Positions 35,359 to 43,717 of a stretch of DNA of 64,000 nucleotides are shown here, one piece after another. The position numbers were made by a program, and so were the translations under genes. Source of the DNA: an uncultured Erysipelotrichaceae bacterium (GTDB lineage Bacteria > Bacillota_I > Bacilli_A > Erysipelotrichales > Coprobacillaceae); NCBI GenBank assembly GCA_910588075.1, contig CAJUOS010000005.1:1-64000 (forward strand). The letters are read 5' to 3'. The notes under the pieces were generated by a model, which did no database searches, was not told the DNA's origin, and was given only the letters and a program-made list of their open reading frames with translations. Each line of letters opens with the position of its first letter. The first letter of the stretch is position 1.

Positions 35359-37107
35359 ATGGCAAATACGCCTCAAAAACGTTACCCTCAAAAAAGAGGA
35401 CCCTATAATAGAAACAAAAACCAGAATATAAAACATACAAACCACATACATGATACGAAAGTTTTTGCATTAGGAGGACTTAATGAAGTTGGTAAAAACA
35501 TGTATTGTGTAGAACATAATGATGAAATTATTATTATTGATGCTGGTGTTAAATTCGCTGAAGATGGTTTACCAGGAATTGATTATGTTATTCCTGATTA
35601 TTCTTATTTAAAACGTAATCAGAAGAAGATTAAAGGTTTACTTATTACTCATGGACATGAAGATCATATTGGAGGAATTCCTTTCCTTTTACAAGTTGTA
35701 GATATTCAATTTATATATGCTTCTCCTCTTGCATGTGCAATGATTAGAAGAAAATTAGAAGAAAAACGTTTAACAAATGCTACAAAGCTAATTCAAATAG
35801 ATAATTTATATCAAATTAAAACAAAATATTTTAATATTGGTTTCTTTAAAACAAACCATTCTATTCCTGAATCACTTGGAATTATCATAAATACACCAAA
35901 TGGTAGAATTGTTTCAACTGGAGATTTTAAATTTGATTTAACACCAGTAGGTGATCCTGCTGATTTTCAAGTTATGTCATTTTTAGGTGAAACAGGTGTT
36001 ACATTATTACTAAGTGATTCTACAAATGCTGAAGTCCCTAATTTTTCAATTAGTGAAAAGCAAGTTGCTTATAGTGTTCAAGAAGAATTTAGAAAAACTG
36101 AAGGACGTTTAATTGTCGCAACTTTTGCATCAAATGTTCATCGTGTTCAACAAATTATTGATGCAGCAGTTAAATTCAATCGAAAAATACTTGTCTTTGG
36201 ACGCTCAATGGAAAATAATATACAAGTTTCAAGAAAACTAGGATATATTAAATGTCCAGATCGTTTTTTCATTAAAAATGATGAAGCAAAAAGATTTCCA
36301 GATAATGAAATCCTTATCTTATGTACAGGAAGTCAAGGCGAAGCTTTAGCTGCTTTAAGTCGCATTGCTAATGGAACCCATCGTCAAATTTCTATTAAAC
36401 CTGGAGATACTGTTCTTTTTTCATCTAATCCAATTCCTGGTAATGCAGGAAGTGTAAGTAAAGTCATCAATAAATTATATCGTGCTGGTGCAAGAGTTCT
36501 AACTAATGAAGCTATTAATAATCTACATACATCAGGACATGCTTCTCAAGAAGAACAAAAACTGATGTTATTACTTACAAAGCCTAAATATTTTTTCCCT
36601 GTTCATGGAGAATATCGTATGTTAAAAATACATGCTAAACTTTTTGAAGAAGTTGGCTTAACAAAAGGAAATGCTTTTGTATTATCTAATGGTGATTCTA
36701 TTTTATTAAGGAATGAGGAAGCTCGATTAGGTCCTCGTATTCATGTTGATGATATTTATGTTGATGGTAATGATATTAGTGGATTGTCTACTGCTGTTTT
36801 AAGAGATAGACAAATTCTAAGTGAAGATGGTATGGTTTCTGTTTTAATATCTATGGATTCACGTACAGGTTGTTTATTAAATAAACCTATTATTATGTCT
36901 CGTGGATTTGTTTATATGAAAGATAGTACAGAGATGATAAGAGAAGCTGAATTATTGGTTGGTCGTCATTTATCTACATTATTGAAAAGAAAAACAACTT
37001 TTGGAGAAATAAAAAACACAATTAGAGATACTCTTGGACCTTATTTTTATCAAAAGACAAAAAGAAATCCAATGATTATCCCTGTTATTATGAATAAAAA
37101 AGTATGA
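35359..37107 (+). CDS. rnjA: Ribonuclease J
   Basis: Metallo-beta-lactamase-fold RNase with endonuclease and 5'-3' exonuclease activity, central to mRNA decay and rRNA maturation. The 582 residues begin with a basic tail (PQKRYPQKRGPYNRNKNQN), followed by KVFALGGLNEVGKNMY, the HxHxDH metal motif in THGHEDHIGG near 97-102, DSTNAE, the beta-CASP domain, and PVHGEYRML. The ATG at 35359 has AAAGGTG six bases upstream; the frame extends to 35284 without a site. J1 versus J2 cannot be told. The next gene overlaps its stop by four bases. Confidence 0.95.
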   Translation: MANTPQKRYPQKRGPYNRNKNQNIKHTNHIHDTKVFALGGLNEVGKNMYCVEHNDEIIIIDAGVKFAEDGLPGIDYVIPDYSYLKRNQKKIKGLLITHGHEDHIGGIPFLLQVVDIQFIYASPLACAMIRRKLEEKRLTNATKLIQIDNLYQIKTKYFNIGFFKTNHSIPESLGIIINTPNGRIVSTGDFKFDLTPVGDPADFQVMSFLGETGVTLLLSDSTNAEVPNFSISEKQVAYSVQEEFRKTEGRLIVATFASNVHRVQQIIDAAVKFNRKILVFGRSMENNIQVSRKLGYIKCPDRFFIKNDEAKRFPDNEILILCTGSQGEALAALSRIANGTHRQISIKPGDTVLFSSNPIPGNAGSVSKVINKLYRAGARVLTNEAINNLHTSGHASQEEQKLMLLLTKPKYFFPVHGEYRMLKIHAKLFEEVGLTKGNAFVLSNGDSILLRNEEARLGPRIHVDDIYVDGNDISGLSTAVLRDRQILSEDGMVSVLISMDSRTGCLLNKPIIMSRGFVYMKDSTEMIREAELLVGRHLSTLLKRKTTFGEIKNTIRDTLGPYFYQKTKRNPMIIPVIMNKKV

Positions 37108-37919
37108 AACTTTTTAGAATAATCAGACGACTCATTTTAATTATTATCATTTTTAGTATTATTGTTTTTGGAGGATATGCTTATTTTATTTCTCCTAATG
37201 ACTATAGTTTTAAAAAATATGAATTTACACACAAAAATATTAGTTCACAATTAAATGGATTCAAAATTGCTTTTATTAGTGATTTAAATCTCAATAACAA
37301 AGAAAATTTAACAAAATTAAATAAAGCTATTGATGAATTAAACAGTTATCCTTTTGATATGATTATATTTGGTGGTGATCTTTATGATGGTCCTGTTTTT
37401 AACACTAAAGAGATATCTGCTACATTAAAGAAAATTTCATGTAAATATGGTAAGTTTGCTATACTAGGAGATAAAGATCAAAATATGTCTTTAGAAGTTT
37501 CAGAAGTTTTAAATAATGGTGGTTTTGAAGTTATCACAAATGAAGCTCGTACTATCTATTATAAAGATACTTCTTTTACTATGATTGGTTGTCAGGAAAA
37601 TAAAGATATCTCAAAATTTAAAACAAATAAAAAAGATATGATTTTATGTATAACACATCAACCAGATAGTTTTTCTCAATATCAAGGTTCAGTTGATTTA
37701 CAGTTATCTGGTCATAGTTATGGTGGTTCTATTTATATTCCATTCTATGGAGCAATCACTTCTATGGAGGGAGCAATGATTTATAATCATGGAACATATG
37801 AAAAATCTGGTTCAACATTAATTGTTTCTAATGGTTTCTCTGGACCTATATCTTTCCCTTACAAACTATTTGCAAGAAATGAAATACAATTTATAACATT
37901 AAAAACAAGTAGCTCTTAA
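37104..37919 (+). CDS. Degenerate YkuE-like metallophosphoesterase
   Basis: The 271 residues start with a membrane anchor (about 8-30) and continue with a calcineurin-like phosphoesterase fold of the YkuE type. Several metal ligands are changed: SDLH is SDLN near residue 60, GNHD is GDKD near 122, and GHTHGG is GHSYGG near 203; GGDLYDG and THQP are retained. It may therefore have lost hydrolase activity or bind metal differently. It overlaps rnjA by four bases (ATGA), so it is translationally coupled to RNase J. Function unknown; a terminator overlaps its stop codon. Confidence 0.85.
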   Translation: MKLFRIIRRLILIIIIFSIIVFGGYAYFISPNDYSFKKYEFTHKNISSQLNGFKIAFISDLNLNNKENLTKLNKAIDELNSYPFDMIIFGGDLYDGPVFNTKEISATLKKISCKYGKFAILGDKDQNMSLEVSEVLNNGGFEVITNEARTIYYKDTSFTMIGCQENKDISKFKTNKKDMILCITHQPDSFSQYQGSVDLQLSGHSYGGSIYIPFYGAITSMEGAMIYNHGTYEKSGSTLIVSNGFSGPISFPYKLFARNEIQFITLKTSSS

Positions 37920-37933
37920 CTACTTGTTTTTTG
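37905..37933. terminator. Bidirectional terminator after the phosphoesterase-like gene
   Basis: Stem ACAAGTAG / CTACTTGT extended by A-T pairs, with a 7-base loop that contains the stop codon, followed by six T. It also serves the converging RpiR gene, which ends at 37920. Confidence 0.85.
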
Positions 37934-38735
37934 ATCCATATTTTAAATGATATAAAGCTTCTAAAACTTCAAAAATATATGTAATAGAAAATTTCCCAAT
38001 CAATGAATGATGATTATTACCAACTCTTAAAATCATATCAACTTTATCACTATAAGCAAATGTTTCTAATTGTGTAATAGCAATAATATATGCAGGACAT
38101 CTTGTTATGGCACGCATAGCATCTGGATGATCATTAAAAAAGCCTCCTGCTATTGATGAAATAATAATTAAATCATTTTGATCTAAAGTTTTAAAAATTT
38201 CTTTTTGTTGTTCTAAGGGATACATAGCTACACAATCTTTTCCTAAATAAGACAATTCTATTTGAAGTTGCATAGAAACAGATTGAGTAAAAAAGTTTCC
38301 TGCAAAACATATTCTATGAGCATCATGAATCTTATCTACAATTTTCATTAAATCTTCATATGCTATATTATTATATGTATCTTGAAGATTATGAATAACA
38401 TTTTGAAAATGGTTATTAAAAATATCTATCCCATCATTAATTGTCTCTTTTGCAGGTAATTGATGATCAAAATATAACCTTTTCACATCTTGATTAAAAA
38501 AATTCAAATTATTTGTAACATCATTTTTAAAATCAGCAAATGATTCATAATTTAATTTACGACATAAACGTGAAATAGTTGCTGTGGAAACGTAACACAT
38601 ATTAGCGACTTCAGTAATTGTACTATGAGGAATTTTATAGATATTTTGAAGAATAATCTTGGCAGCACTCCAAAAGACATCATGCACATTTGTCATATTA
38701 ATAAAATTAATTAAATTATAAAAAGCACTTCTCAC
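37920..38735 (-). CDS. RpiR/MurR-family transcriptional regulator
   Basis: The 271 residues have an N-terminal RpiR helix-turn-helix (TEVANMCYVSTATISRLCRKL, about 40-60) and a weaker SIS domain (CFAGNFFTQSVSMQL near 145, IISSIAGGFF near 192). The SIS motifs are less canonical than in the regulator at 8948. The GTG start overlaps the stop of the upstream phosphoesterase gene by four bases, with GGAGGG about ten bases before it. The pair is divergent from the EIIB-like gene at 39635 across a region with a perfect inverted repeat, which makes that gene a candidate target. Confidence 0.85.
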   Translation of the reverse strand: MRSAFYNLINFINMTNVHDVFWSAAKIILQNIYKIPHSTITEVANMCYVSTATISRLCRKLNYESFADFKNDVTNNLNFFNQDVKRLYFDHQLPAKETINDGIDIFNNHFQNVIHNLQDTYNNIAYEDLMKIVDKIHDAHRICFAGNFFTQSVSMQLQIELSYLGKDCVAMYPLEQQKEIFKTLDQNDLIIISSIAGGFFNDHPDAMRAITRCPAYIIAITQLETFAYSDKVDMILRVGNNHHSLIGKFSITYIFEVLEALYHLKYGSKNK

Positions 38736-39493
38736 TTAAGTTGTCCCTCCCCATATTTAATAACTGTTACTGAGCCATCATTTAAACATAGGCAATTAAG
38801 TTGTCCTTTTTCTCCAACTGCTAAACCACCATCAATCCCAATTTTATTATGATAATCTGGATCATACCACACATCAAAAGAATGATCATCATTAATAAAA
38901 CAACAAGGTGTATGACCAAAAATATACATATAATCAGGATTGGCTTCATTAAAATAGAAATACTCTCTAATCCAAGCTAAAATTTCTTCATCACATTCTT
39001 CTATTGGTAATTCTGGATCAACTCCAGCATGTACCATAACATAGTGTTTTCCTTGAAAATCTAATTCAATATAACTTGGTAAAGAATCAATAAAAGCTAT
39101 TAATTCTTTTATAAAAGTACGCTTAAAATCAAAGTATTCTTCATAAGGAATACAGTCCTTTTGTAAATATTCTCTAATACTATTTATTGTCTTCAAGCCA
39201 CCATTTTGCTTCCATAAACGATAGGGATTGGATCTTTCTGAATCTAAATCATTATATTTTAATGCTGCTACCATAGATTGACGCATCATAATTTCATGAT
39301 TTCCTTTAAGCATATGAATATTATCCATAGCTTGAACAAAATAATATATATCTATACTATTTGGTCCTCTATCCATAATATCACCTAATATATACAATTC
39401 ATCATCATCTGTAAAACCAATTCTCTCTAACAATAATTGTAATAAAACAAATTGCCCATGAAGATCCGATATAACAAATATTCTTTTTTCCAT
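38732..39493 (-). CDS. PPP-type Ser/Thr protein phosphatase-like metallophosphoesterase
   Basis: The 253 residues contain the full calcineurin-like ligand set of the bacterial PPP group: ISDLHGQ, GDIMDRGPNS, LKGNHEIM, VMVHAGVDP and IFGHTPC. Such enzymes (PrpA/PrpB or ApaH-like) act on phosphoproteins or dinucleotides; the substrate is not predictable. AGGTGAGG precedes the ATG. It is coupled to an RpiR regulator by a 4-base overlap, an uncommon pairing that may indicate sugar-linked control. Confidence 0.9.
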   Translation of the reverse strand: MEKRIFVISDLHGQFVLLQLLLERIGFTDDDELYILGDIMDRGPNSIDIYYFVQAMDNIHMLKGNHEIMMRQSMVAALKYNDLDSERSNPYRLWKQNGGLKTINSIREYLQKDCIPYEEYFDFKRTFIKELIAFIDSLPSYIELDFQGKHYVMVHAGVDPELPIEECDEEILAWIREYFYFNEANPDYMYIFGHTPCCFINDDHSFDVWYDPDYHNKIGIDGGLAVGEKGQLNCLCLNDGSVTVIKYGEGQLK

Positions 39494-39564
39494 ATATCCT
39501 CACCTCATTTTATTTTAGCATATTTATTTTCTATAATAAACCAAAGCATATCTTATTTTTAAAA

Positions 39565-39587
39565 ATATTTTCTTTTCAAGAAAATAT
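39565..39587. promoter_or_regulatory. Perfect inverted repeat between divergent genes
   Basis: ATATTTTCTT, three bases, then AAGAAAATAT: a 10-bp perfect inverted repeat midway between the phosphoesterase-RpiR operon and the EIIB-like gene. There is no T-run to make it a terminator. An operator for the linked RpiR protein is possible. Confidence 0.4.
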
Positions 39588-39634
39588 CATTTATTTTTAT
39601 TGAATTAAGTTATGATAAAAATGAAGGTGATTAT

Positions 39635-40264
39635 ATGATATTTCAAGAATTTTATCAATCATTATATCCAATATTATTTTATCAGTGGATTTCTTTAAAT
39701 CGTTCTACATATAAAAAAGATAAAATTATTTTTGAAACAAGTTTTTCCAATTCTTCTACTCGAATATTAACATTTCAAATGGAAAATGTTATAGGAAAAA
39801 TAACTATTTGGGAAAATGGTATTGTAGAAGAAGAAATTCAAGAAAATAATGGTAAGCAATTATTTTACCTTCATTATTATCTTGCTGAATTATCATATGG
39901 ATGTGAATTATTTGAAGAATTTTATAAAATTCTTCTTAATCATAATAAACAAAAAATATATCAAATAGCTCTTTGTTGTACAGGTGGACTATCTTCTGCT
40001 GTTTTTGCTGATGAAATCCAACAAGCATGTCAAATGAGTCATCTTCCTATTATGATTTTATCACTCTCATTAGATGATTTAAAAGAAAACAAATTTCCTT
40101 TTGATGCTTTATATTTAGCACCTCAAATTGCCCATTTAGAAACACGATTATTAAATCATTTTCATAAGCCTGTTTATTGTATTGATTTTACTGACTATGC
40201 AACTAAAAACTTTCATGCTATTTTACAAAATATTAAACAAAACTTAAAAGAAGAGTGGTCATGA
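39635..40264 (+). CDS. Two-domain protein with a C-terminal PTS EIIB (lactose/cellobiose)-like domain
   Basis: No standard family covers the whole 209 residues. The C-terminal half (about 108-205) looks like an EIIB domain of the lactose/cellobiose type: a hydrophobic strand, then CCTGGLSSAVFADEIQQAC with Cys115 at the place of the phosphorylated cysteine, the strand ALYLAPQIAHLE matching the family VVLLGPQIAY block, and a last helix. The N-terminal part (1-100) is unfamiliar, with GKITIWENGIVEEEI and LFYLHYYLAE. The same architecture recurs at 50780-51376. No EIIA or EIIC gene of this type is nearby. AAGGTG precedes the ATG. A signalling or regulatory role is inference. Confidence 0.7.
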   Translation: MIFQEFYQSLYPILFYQWISLNRSTYKKDKIIFETSFSNSSTRILTFQMENVIGKITIWENGIVEEEIQENNGKQLFYLHYYLAELSYGCELFEEFYKILLNHNKQKIYQIALCCTGGLSSAVFADEIQQACQMSHLPIMILSLSLDDLKENKFPFDALYLAPQIAHLETRLLNHFHKPVYCIDFTDYATKNFHAILQNIKQNLKEEWS

Positions 40265-40277
40265 CCACTCTTTTAGT
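40251..40277. terminator. Bidirectional terminator between the EIIB-like gene and hflX
   Basis: A 22-base perfect palindrome AAGAGTGGTCATGACCACTCTT covers the EIIB-like stop codon and borders the hflX stop codon; T-runs flank it on both strands. Confidence 0.85.
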
Positions 40278-41499
40278 TTATTCTTTTATATATATAGTTT
40301 TCATATAGATGCTTTTCTTTTTTATCTATAAAAAAGGAAACATATATTCCTTCCTCTAAATATTCTTCTTGAACCATTTCATATTTATGTTGAATCTCTT
40401 GAAAAAGTGAACCTTGATTATAAGGAATAAATAACTCAATGAGTTCATAGTCTTTAAAGAGGGTTTGGATTATTAGGTCTTCAAGTTCTTTAAGATTTAT
40501 TTGTTCTTTGACAGATATATAGATAGAGGGTTCATGCGGTTGAATGAAAGTATATTTATTTTTATCTATCTTATTATAAACATAAATCATAGGTGTATCT
40601 TGTACTCCCAAAGTTTCCAATACATTTAAAGTTGTCTCAATCTGTTGATCAGAGTAATTTGATGAAGAATCTATCACATGTACAAGAAGATCGGCCTCTT
40701 TAACTTCAGCAAGAGTTGAACGAAAGGCTTGTACCAAATGATGAGGTAACTGATTAATAAAACCAACAGTATCACTCATAATAATAGAGTATTTTCCTTT
40801 TAATAAAACTTGTCTTGAAGCTGTCTGTAAAGAAGCAAATAACATATCTTCTTGAAAAACTTTTTTCTGAGTAAAATAATTTAACAAAGAGGATTTCCCA
40901 CTATTTGTATATCCTACTAAACAAACAACTTTTTCTTGGTTTCTTTTTCTTAATCGTCTTTGTGTTTGTCTTTGTTTAACAATTACCTCTAATTCTCTTC
41001 GTGCTGTTAATAGTTGTCTATGGATAATACGGCGATCTAATTCAATTTGTTTTTCTCCACTACCTCTGAATCCAGAACCTCCTTGTTGTGAATAAAGTTC
41101 TTCTTTCATTCCTGCAAGTCTTGGCAATAAGTATTGTAATCTTGCAATTTGAACTTGTAATTTTGCTTCTTTTGTTTGAGCACGTGATTCAAAAATACGT
41201 AAAATCAAATCACTACGATCACTCACTTCTACATCTAATATATCTGTTAAATTCTTAACTTGAAGGGGAGATAATTCTTCATTAAAAATAATCATGTCAT
41301 CTTTGTCTAACATAGCCTTAATTTCTAATACTTTACCTTTACCTATATAATATTGGGGTGAAATCTTTGTTAATTTTTGAATAACAGTATCTTTTACCTC
41401 AATATGACAAGCATAAGCTAAATCTTTTAATTCATTCATTGATACATTAAGATCATAATACATATGATCATATTCAACGCCAATAAGTATTGCTTTCAC
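40273..41499 (-). CDS. hflX: Ribosome-associated GTPase HflX
   Basis: GTPase that splits or rescues stalled ribosomes. The 408 residues show the N-terminal HflX domain with YYIGKGK and FNEELSPLQVKNL, the glycine-rich linker GGSGFRGSGEKQIELDRR, and the G domain with VGYTNSGKSSLLN near 196-208, DTVGFINQLPHHLV and NKID. Translation starts from GTG at 41499, five bases after AGAGGTG. Single gene, divergent from the YlbJ-like gene. Confidence 0.96.
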   Translation of the reverse strand: MKAILIGVEYDHMYYDLNVSMNELKDLAYACHIEVKDTVIQKLTKISPQYYIGKGKVLEIKAMLDKDDMIIFNEELSPLQVKNLTDILDVEVSDRSDLILRIFESRAQTKEAKLQVQIARLQYLLPRLAGMKEELYSQQGGSGFRGSGEKQIELDRRIIHRQLLTARRELEVIVKQRQTQRRLRKRNQEKVVCLVGYTNSGKSSLLNYFTQKKVFQEDMLFASLQTASRQVLLKGKYSIIMSDTVGFINQLPHHLVQAFRSTLAEVKEADLLVHVIDSSSNYSDQQIETTLNVLETLGVQDTPMIYVYNKIDKNKYTFIQPHEPSIYISVKEQINLKELEDLIIQTLFKDYELIELFIPYNQGSLFQEIQHKYEMVQEEYLEEGIYVSFFIDKKEKHLYENYIYKRIN

Positions 41500-41532
41500 A
41501 ATATCACCTCTTTTTTATTATAAGGAGTCTCT

Positions 41533-42450
41533 ATGAAAAAAGCCAACTATTATTTTACTCTTTGTCTTGTTTTCTTTACAACTATTTTTTCTTTTATTAA
41601 TATGTTTCAAATTGTTAAAATCTCCATGAATGTTATACAAATTGTTATGAATAATCTTTTACCCTCATTATTACCTTTTATGATTTTGATTTCTCTATGC
41701 TTATCTCTAGGTTTATTTCAATTATTAAGTTATTTTATTCAATTTCTTTTTACACCACTTTTTCATCTTTCACCACATATGTCCTCATTATATTTTGTAT
41801 CTTTTTTTTGTGGGTATCCAACAAATGCAAAAATTATTAGAGAGTCTTATGATTTAGGATATATTCAGATTCATCAATTACAACATTTATTATCTATTGC
41901 TTCATTTTCATCATTGAGCTTTATTTTTGTTTCACTAAAACTTCCATTATCTCAATCAATGATGTTATATTTATGTCATATTATTCCTAGTTTAATAAAA
42001 GCTCTTTTTTATAAAGATGATATTCAATTAATGAAATTCAAGACTGTCATTTATCATCTTAAAAATCCACATATGACTTTTATAGATGCTTTGAAGAATA
42101 GTATTCTTTCTTCATTAAATGCGTTTATATTTATTCTTGGTTATATGCTTGTTTTTCAATTTGTTGGATATAGTTTACATTTATTTATTGATAATCCATT
42201 TATACTAGGTATCATTCAAGGCTGTTTAGAATTTAGTTCTGGTTCTATACAACTTTTACAATTTCAATCATTTTTTGTTAATCCTTGTGTTTGCTTTTTT
42301 CTTTCATTTTCTGGATTATCTGTTTTAATGCAAGTAGATAATATTCTTGAAGGTATTCCTTATTCTTTTCCAAAATATTTTCAAGATAGATTTATTCATG
42401 GTATATGCTCTTTTTTATTATGTTGTATTGTACAATATTTGACTTTATAA
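41533..42450 (+). CDS. YlbJ-like integral membrane protein
   Basis: Hydrophobic protein of 305 residues with about eight membrane segments. LLPSLLPFMILISL, the FFCGYPTNAKIIRE motif and the late FLSFSGLSVLMQV block match the YlbJ/nucleoside-recognition (Gate-like) family, where YlbJ is a sporulation membrane protein of Bacillus. Whether this organism sporulates cannot be told here; the family also occurs in non-spore formers. GGAG lies five bases before the ATG. The perR promoter begins inside its last codons. Confidence 0.75.
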   Translation: MKKANYYFTLCLVFFTTIFSFINMFQIVKISMNVIQIVMNNLLPSLLPFMILISLCLSLGLFQLLSYFIQFLFTPLFHLSPHMSSLYFVSFFCGYPTNAKIIRESYDLGYIQIHQLQHLLSIASFSSLSFIFVSLKLPLSQSMMLYLCHIIPSLIKALFYKDDIQLMKFKTVIYHLKNPHMTFIDALKNSILSSLNAFIFILGYMLVFQFVGYSLHLFIDNPFILGIIQGCLEFSSGSIQLLQFQSFFVNPCVCFFLSFSGLSVLMQVDNILEGIPYSFPKYFQDRFIHGICSFLLCCIVQYLTL

Positions 42451-42482
42451 AATAATATGATAAAATAATAGTAACCATTATT
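42439..42482 (+). promoter_or_regulatory. perR promoter with a possible Fur/PerR-type operator
   Basis: TTGACT (42439-42444) and TAAAAT (42461-42466) lie 16 bases apart, with TG one base before the -10 hexamer. Overlapping the start region, AATAAT (42464-42469) and ATTATT (42477-42482) form an inverted repeat resembling but not matching a PerR box. Autoregulation would be usual for the family. Confidence 0.4.
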
Positions 42483-42498
42483 AATAAGGAGGAGAAAT

Positions 42499-42903
42499 AT
42501 GTCTAAAGTAAAAATGAGATATTCAAAACAAAGAGAAATTATTTATGAAGTTTTGAAAAACGACACAAGTCATCCTAATGTAGATAGTATTTATATGAAT
42601 GTCAAAAAAGTGATTCCAGATATTAGTTTGGGAACTGTTTATCGTAATCTTAATCTTTTAGCTGATCAAAAAGAAATACTACGTTTAGATATTGGTGATG
42701 GTGTTGTTCATTTTGATGCAAGAATATCTCCTCATTATCATCTTATTTGTGATGAATGTGGTGGAATTAAAGATTTATTTTTAGATGAATCTCTTATTTC
42801 TACATTTATTGATAAAGTTCAAGGTGAATGTGATGAACAAATTCATAATGCTGATATTATATTTCATGGAACTTGTCAAAACTGTCTGAAAAAGAAATCA
42901 TAG
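42499..42903 (+). CDS. perR: Fur-family peroxide-responsive repressor (PerR-type)
   Basis: Metal-dependent repressor of 134 residues with the Fur winged helix (HPNVDSIYMNVKKVIPDISLGTVYRNL, here given by its ends HPNVDSIY and GTVYRNLNLL), metal-site residues in VVHFDARISPHYHLIC and two CxxC zinc motifs (CDEC, CQNC). The short N-terminus and the rubrerythrin gene 14 bases downstream argue for PerR rather than Fur or Zur. AGGAGG precedes the ATG. In such operons peroxide oxidises the bound metal site and releases rbr expression. Confidence 0.9.
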   Translation: MSKVKMRYSKQREIIYEVLKNDTSHPNVDSIYMNVKKVIPDISLGTVYRNLNLLADQKEILRLDIGDGVVHFDARISPHYHLICDECGGIKDLFLDESLISTFIDKVQGECDEQIHNADIIFHGTCQNCLKKKS

Positions 42904-42917
42904 AAAGGAGGCTTATT

Positions 42918-43505
42918 ATGCCTAAATTAAAAGACTCAAGAACTGCTCATAACTTAATCCATGCTTTTGCTGGAGAATCTCAAGCGAGAAATCGTTACAC
43001 ATATTTTGCTTCTATTGCAAAAAAGGAAGGATATGTACAAATTGCTAATATTTTTGAAGAAACAGCAAATCAAGAAAAAGAACATGCCAAAAGATTAATG
43101 AAGTTATTAAATACTGAATTAAAAGGTGAAACTGTTTATACAGAAGGAAATTTCCCTGTTATGATGGGAACAACTGTTGAATGTTTAAAATCTGCTGCTG
43201 CAGGAGAAAACGAAGAATGGACAGATATGTACCCTTCATTTGCTGAAATTGCTAAAGAAGAAGGTTTTGATGAGATTGCTGATATTTTCTTATCTATTGC
43301 AAAAGCTGAAAAAATGCATGAAGATAGATATTTAAAATTATTAAAAAATATTGAAGATGGTATTGTCTTTAAAAGAGAAGAAAGAGTATTATGGAAATGT
43401 AATAACTGTGGTTTTGTAACAGAAGCTTTTGAAGCTCCTGAAAGATGTCCAGCTTGTGATCATCCTCAAGCACATTTTGAAGTTTACACATTTTTTGAAA
43501 AATAA
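42918..43505 (+). CDS. rbr: Rubrerythrin
   Basis: Non-haem di-iron peroxidase for oxygen and peroxide defence in anaerobes. The 195 residues have the N-terminal ferritin-like four-helix domain with di-iron ligands in FAGESQARNRY, EETANQEKEHAK and IAKAEKMHEDRY, and a C-terminal rubredoxin-like domain with CNNCGF and CPACDHP. The start is the ATG at 42918 with AAAGGAGG upstream. The perR-rbr pair is a classical operon. Its terminator was the target of the IS1182-type insertion immediately downstream. Confidence 0.97.
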   Translation: MPKLKDSRTAHNLIHAFAGESQARNRYTYFASIAKKEGYVQIANIFEETANQEKEHAKRLMKLLNTELKGETVYTEGNFPVMMGTTVECLKSAAAGENEEWTDMYPSFAEIAKEEGFDEIADIFLSIAKAEKMHEDRYLKLLKNIEDGIVFKREERVLWKCNNCGFVTEAFEAPERCPACDHPQAHFEVYTFFEK

Positions 43506-43510
43506 TAAAT

Positions 43511-43529
43511 CGACCTTATTATAAGGTCT
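43511..43529. repeat. Left copy of the 19-bp target duplication (terminator stem without T-run)
   Basis: CGACCTTATTATAAGGTCT is identical to 45219-45237. It folds as a 7-bp stem GACCTTA / TAAGGTC with a 3-base loop. In this copy the run of T needed for termination is missing because the insertion separates it. Confidence 0.9.
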
Positions 43530-43532
43530 CAG

Positions 43533-43570
43533 GCTGTTGACAAAGTAGAAAGTTAACAGCTTTTTGTTTT
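43533..43570 (+). terminator. Terminator formed by the IS left inverted repeat
   Basis: GCTGTTGAC (43533-43541) pairs with GTTAACAGC (43552-43560) over 9 bp with one G-U pair and a 10-base loop, followed by TTTTTGTTTT. The first arm is part of the terminal inverted repeat. It should stop read-through from rbr into the element. Confidence 0.8.
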
Positions 43571-43602
43571 CAAATAGAAAAATATATGATATTATTTCTA
43601 TA

Positions 43603-43708
43603 GTCGTGGATGACTTCTTTCCAAGTATGCAAACTTTGAAGCTCCACGACCTTTTATTATATTACGATATTATGGAAATATGGTATAATATAGATGCATA
43701 CTTGGAGG
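43603..43708 (+). promoter_or_regulatory. Transposase leader: hairpin, -10 box and sequence complementary to the ribosome-binding site
   Basis: GTCGTGGA (43603-43610) pairs with TCCACGAC (43643-43650), extended by CTTC / GAAG. The loop contains CCAAGTATGC (43621-43630), the exact complement of GCATACTTGG (43696-43705), which overlaps the GGAGG ribosome-binding site of the transposase. A TATAAT at 43684-43689 would start transcripts downstream of the loop. Transcripts entering from outside could therefore hide the ribosome-binding site whereas transcripts from the element's own promoter would not. Confidence 0.5.
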
Positions 43709-43717
43709 TAAAATATT

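Noticed and set aside
37920..38735. Shorter RpiR protein starting at an internal ATG (residue 14)
   Set aside because: The GTG start overlaps the upstream stop codon and has GGAGGG at acceptable distance; the internal ATG has no comparable site.
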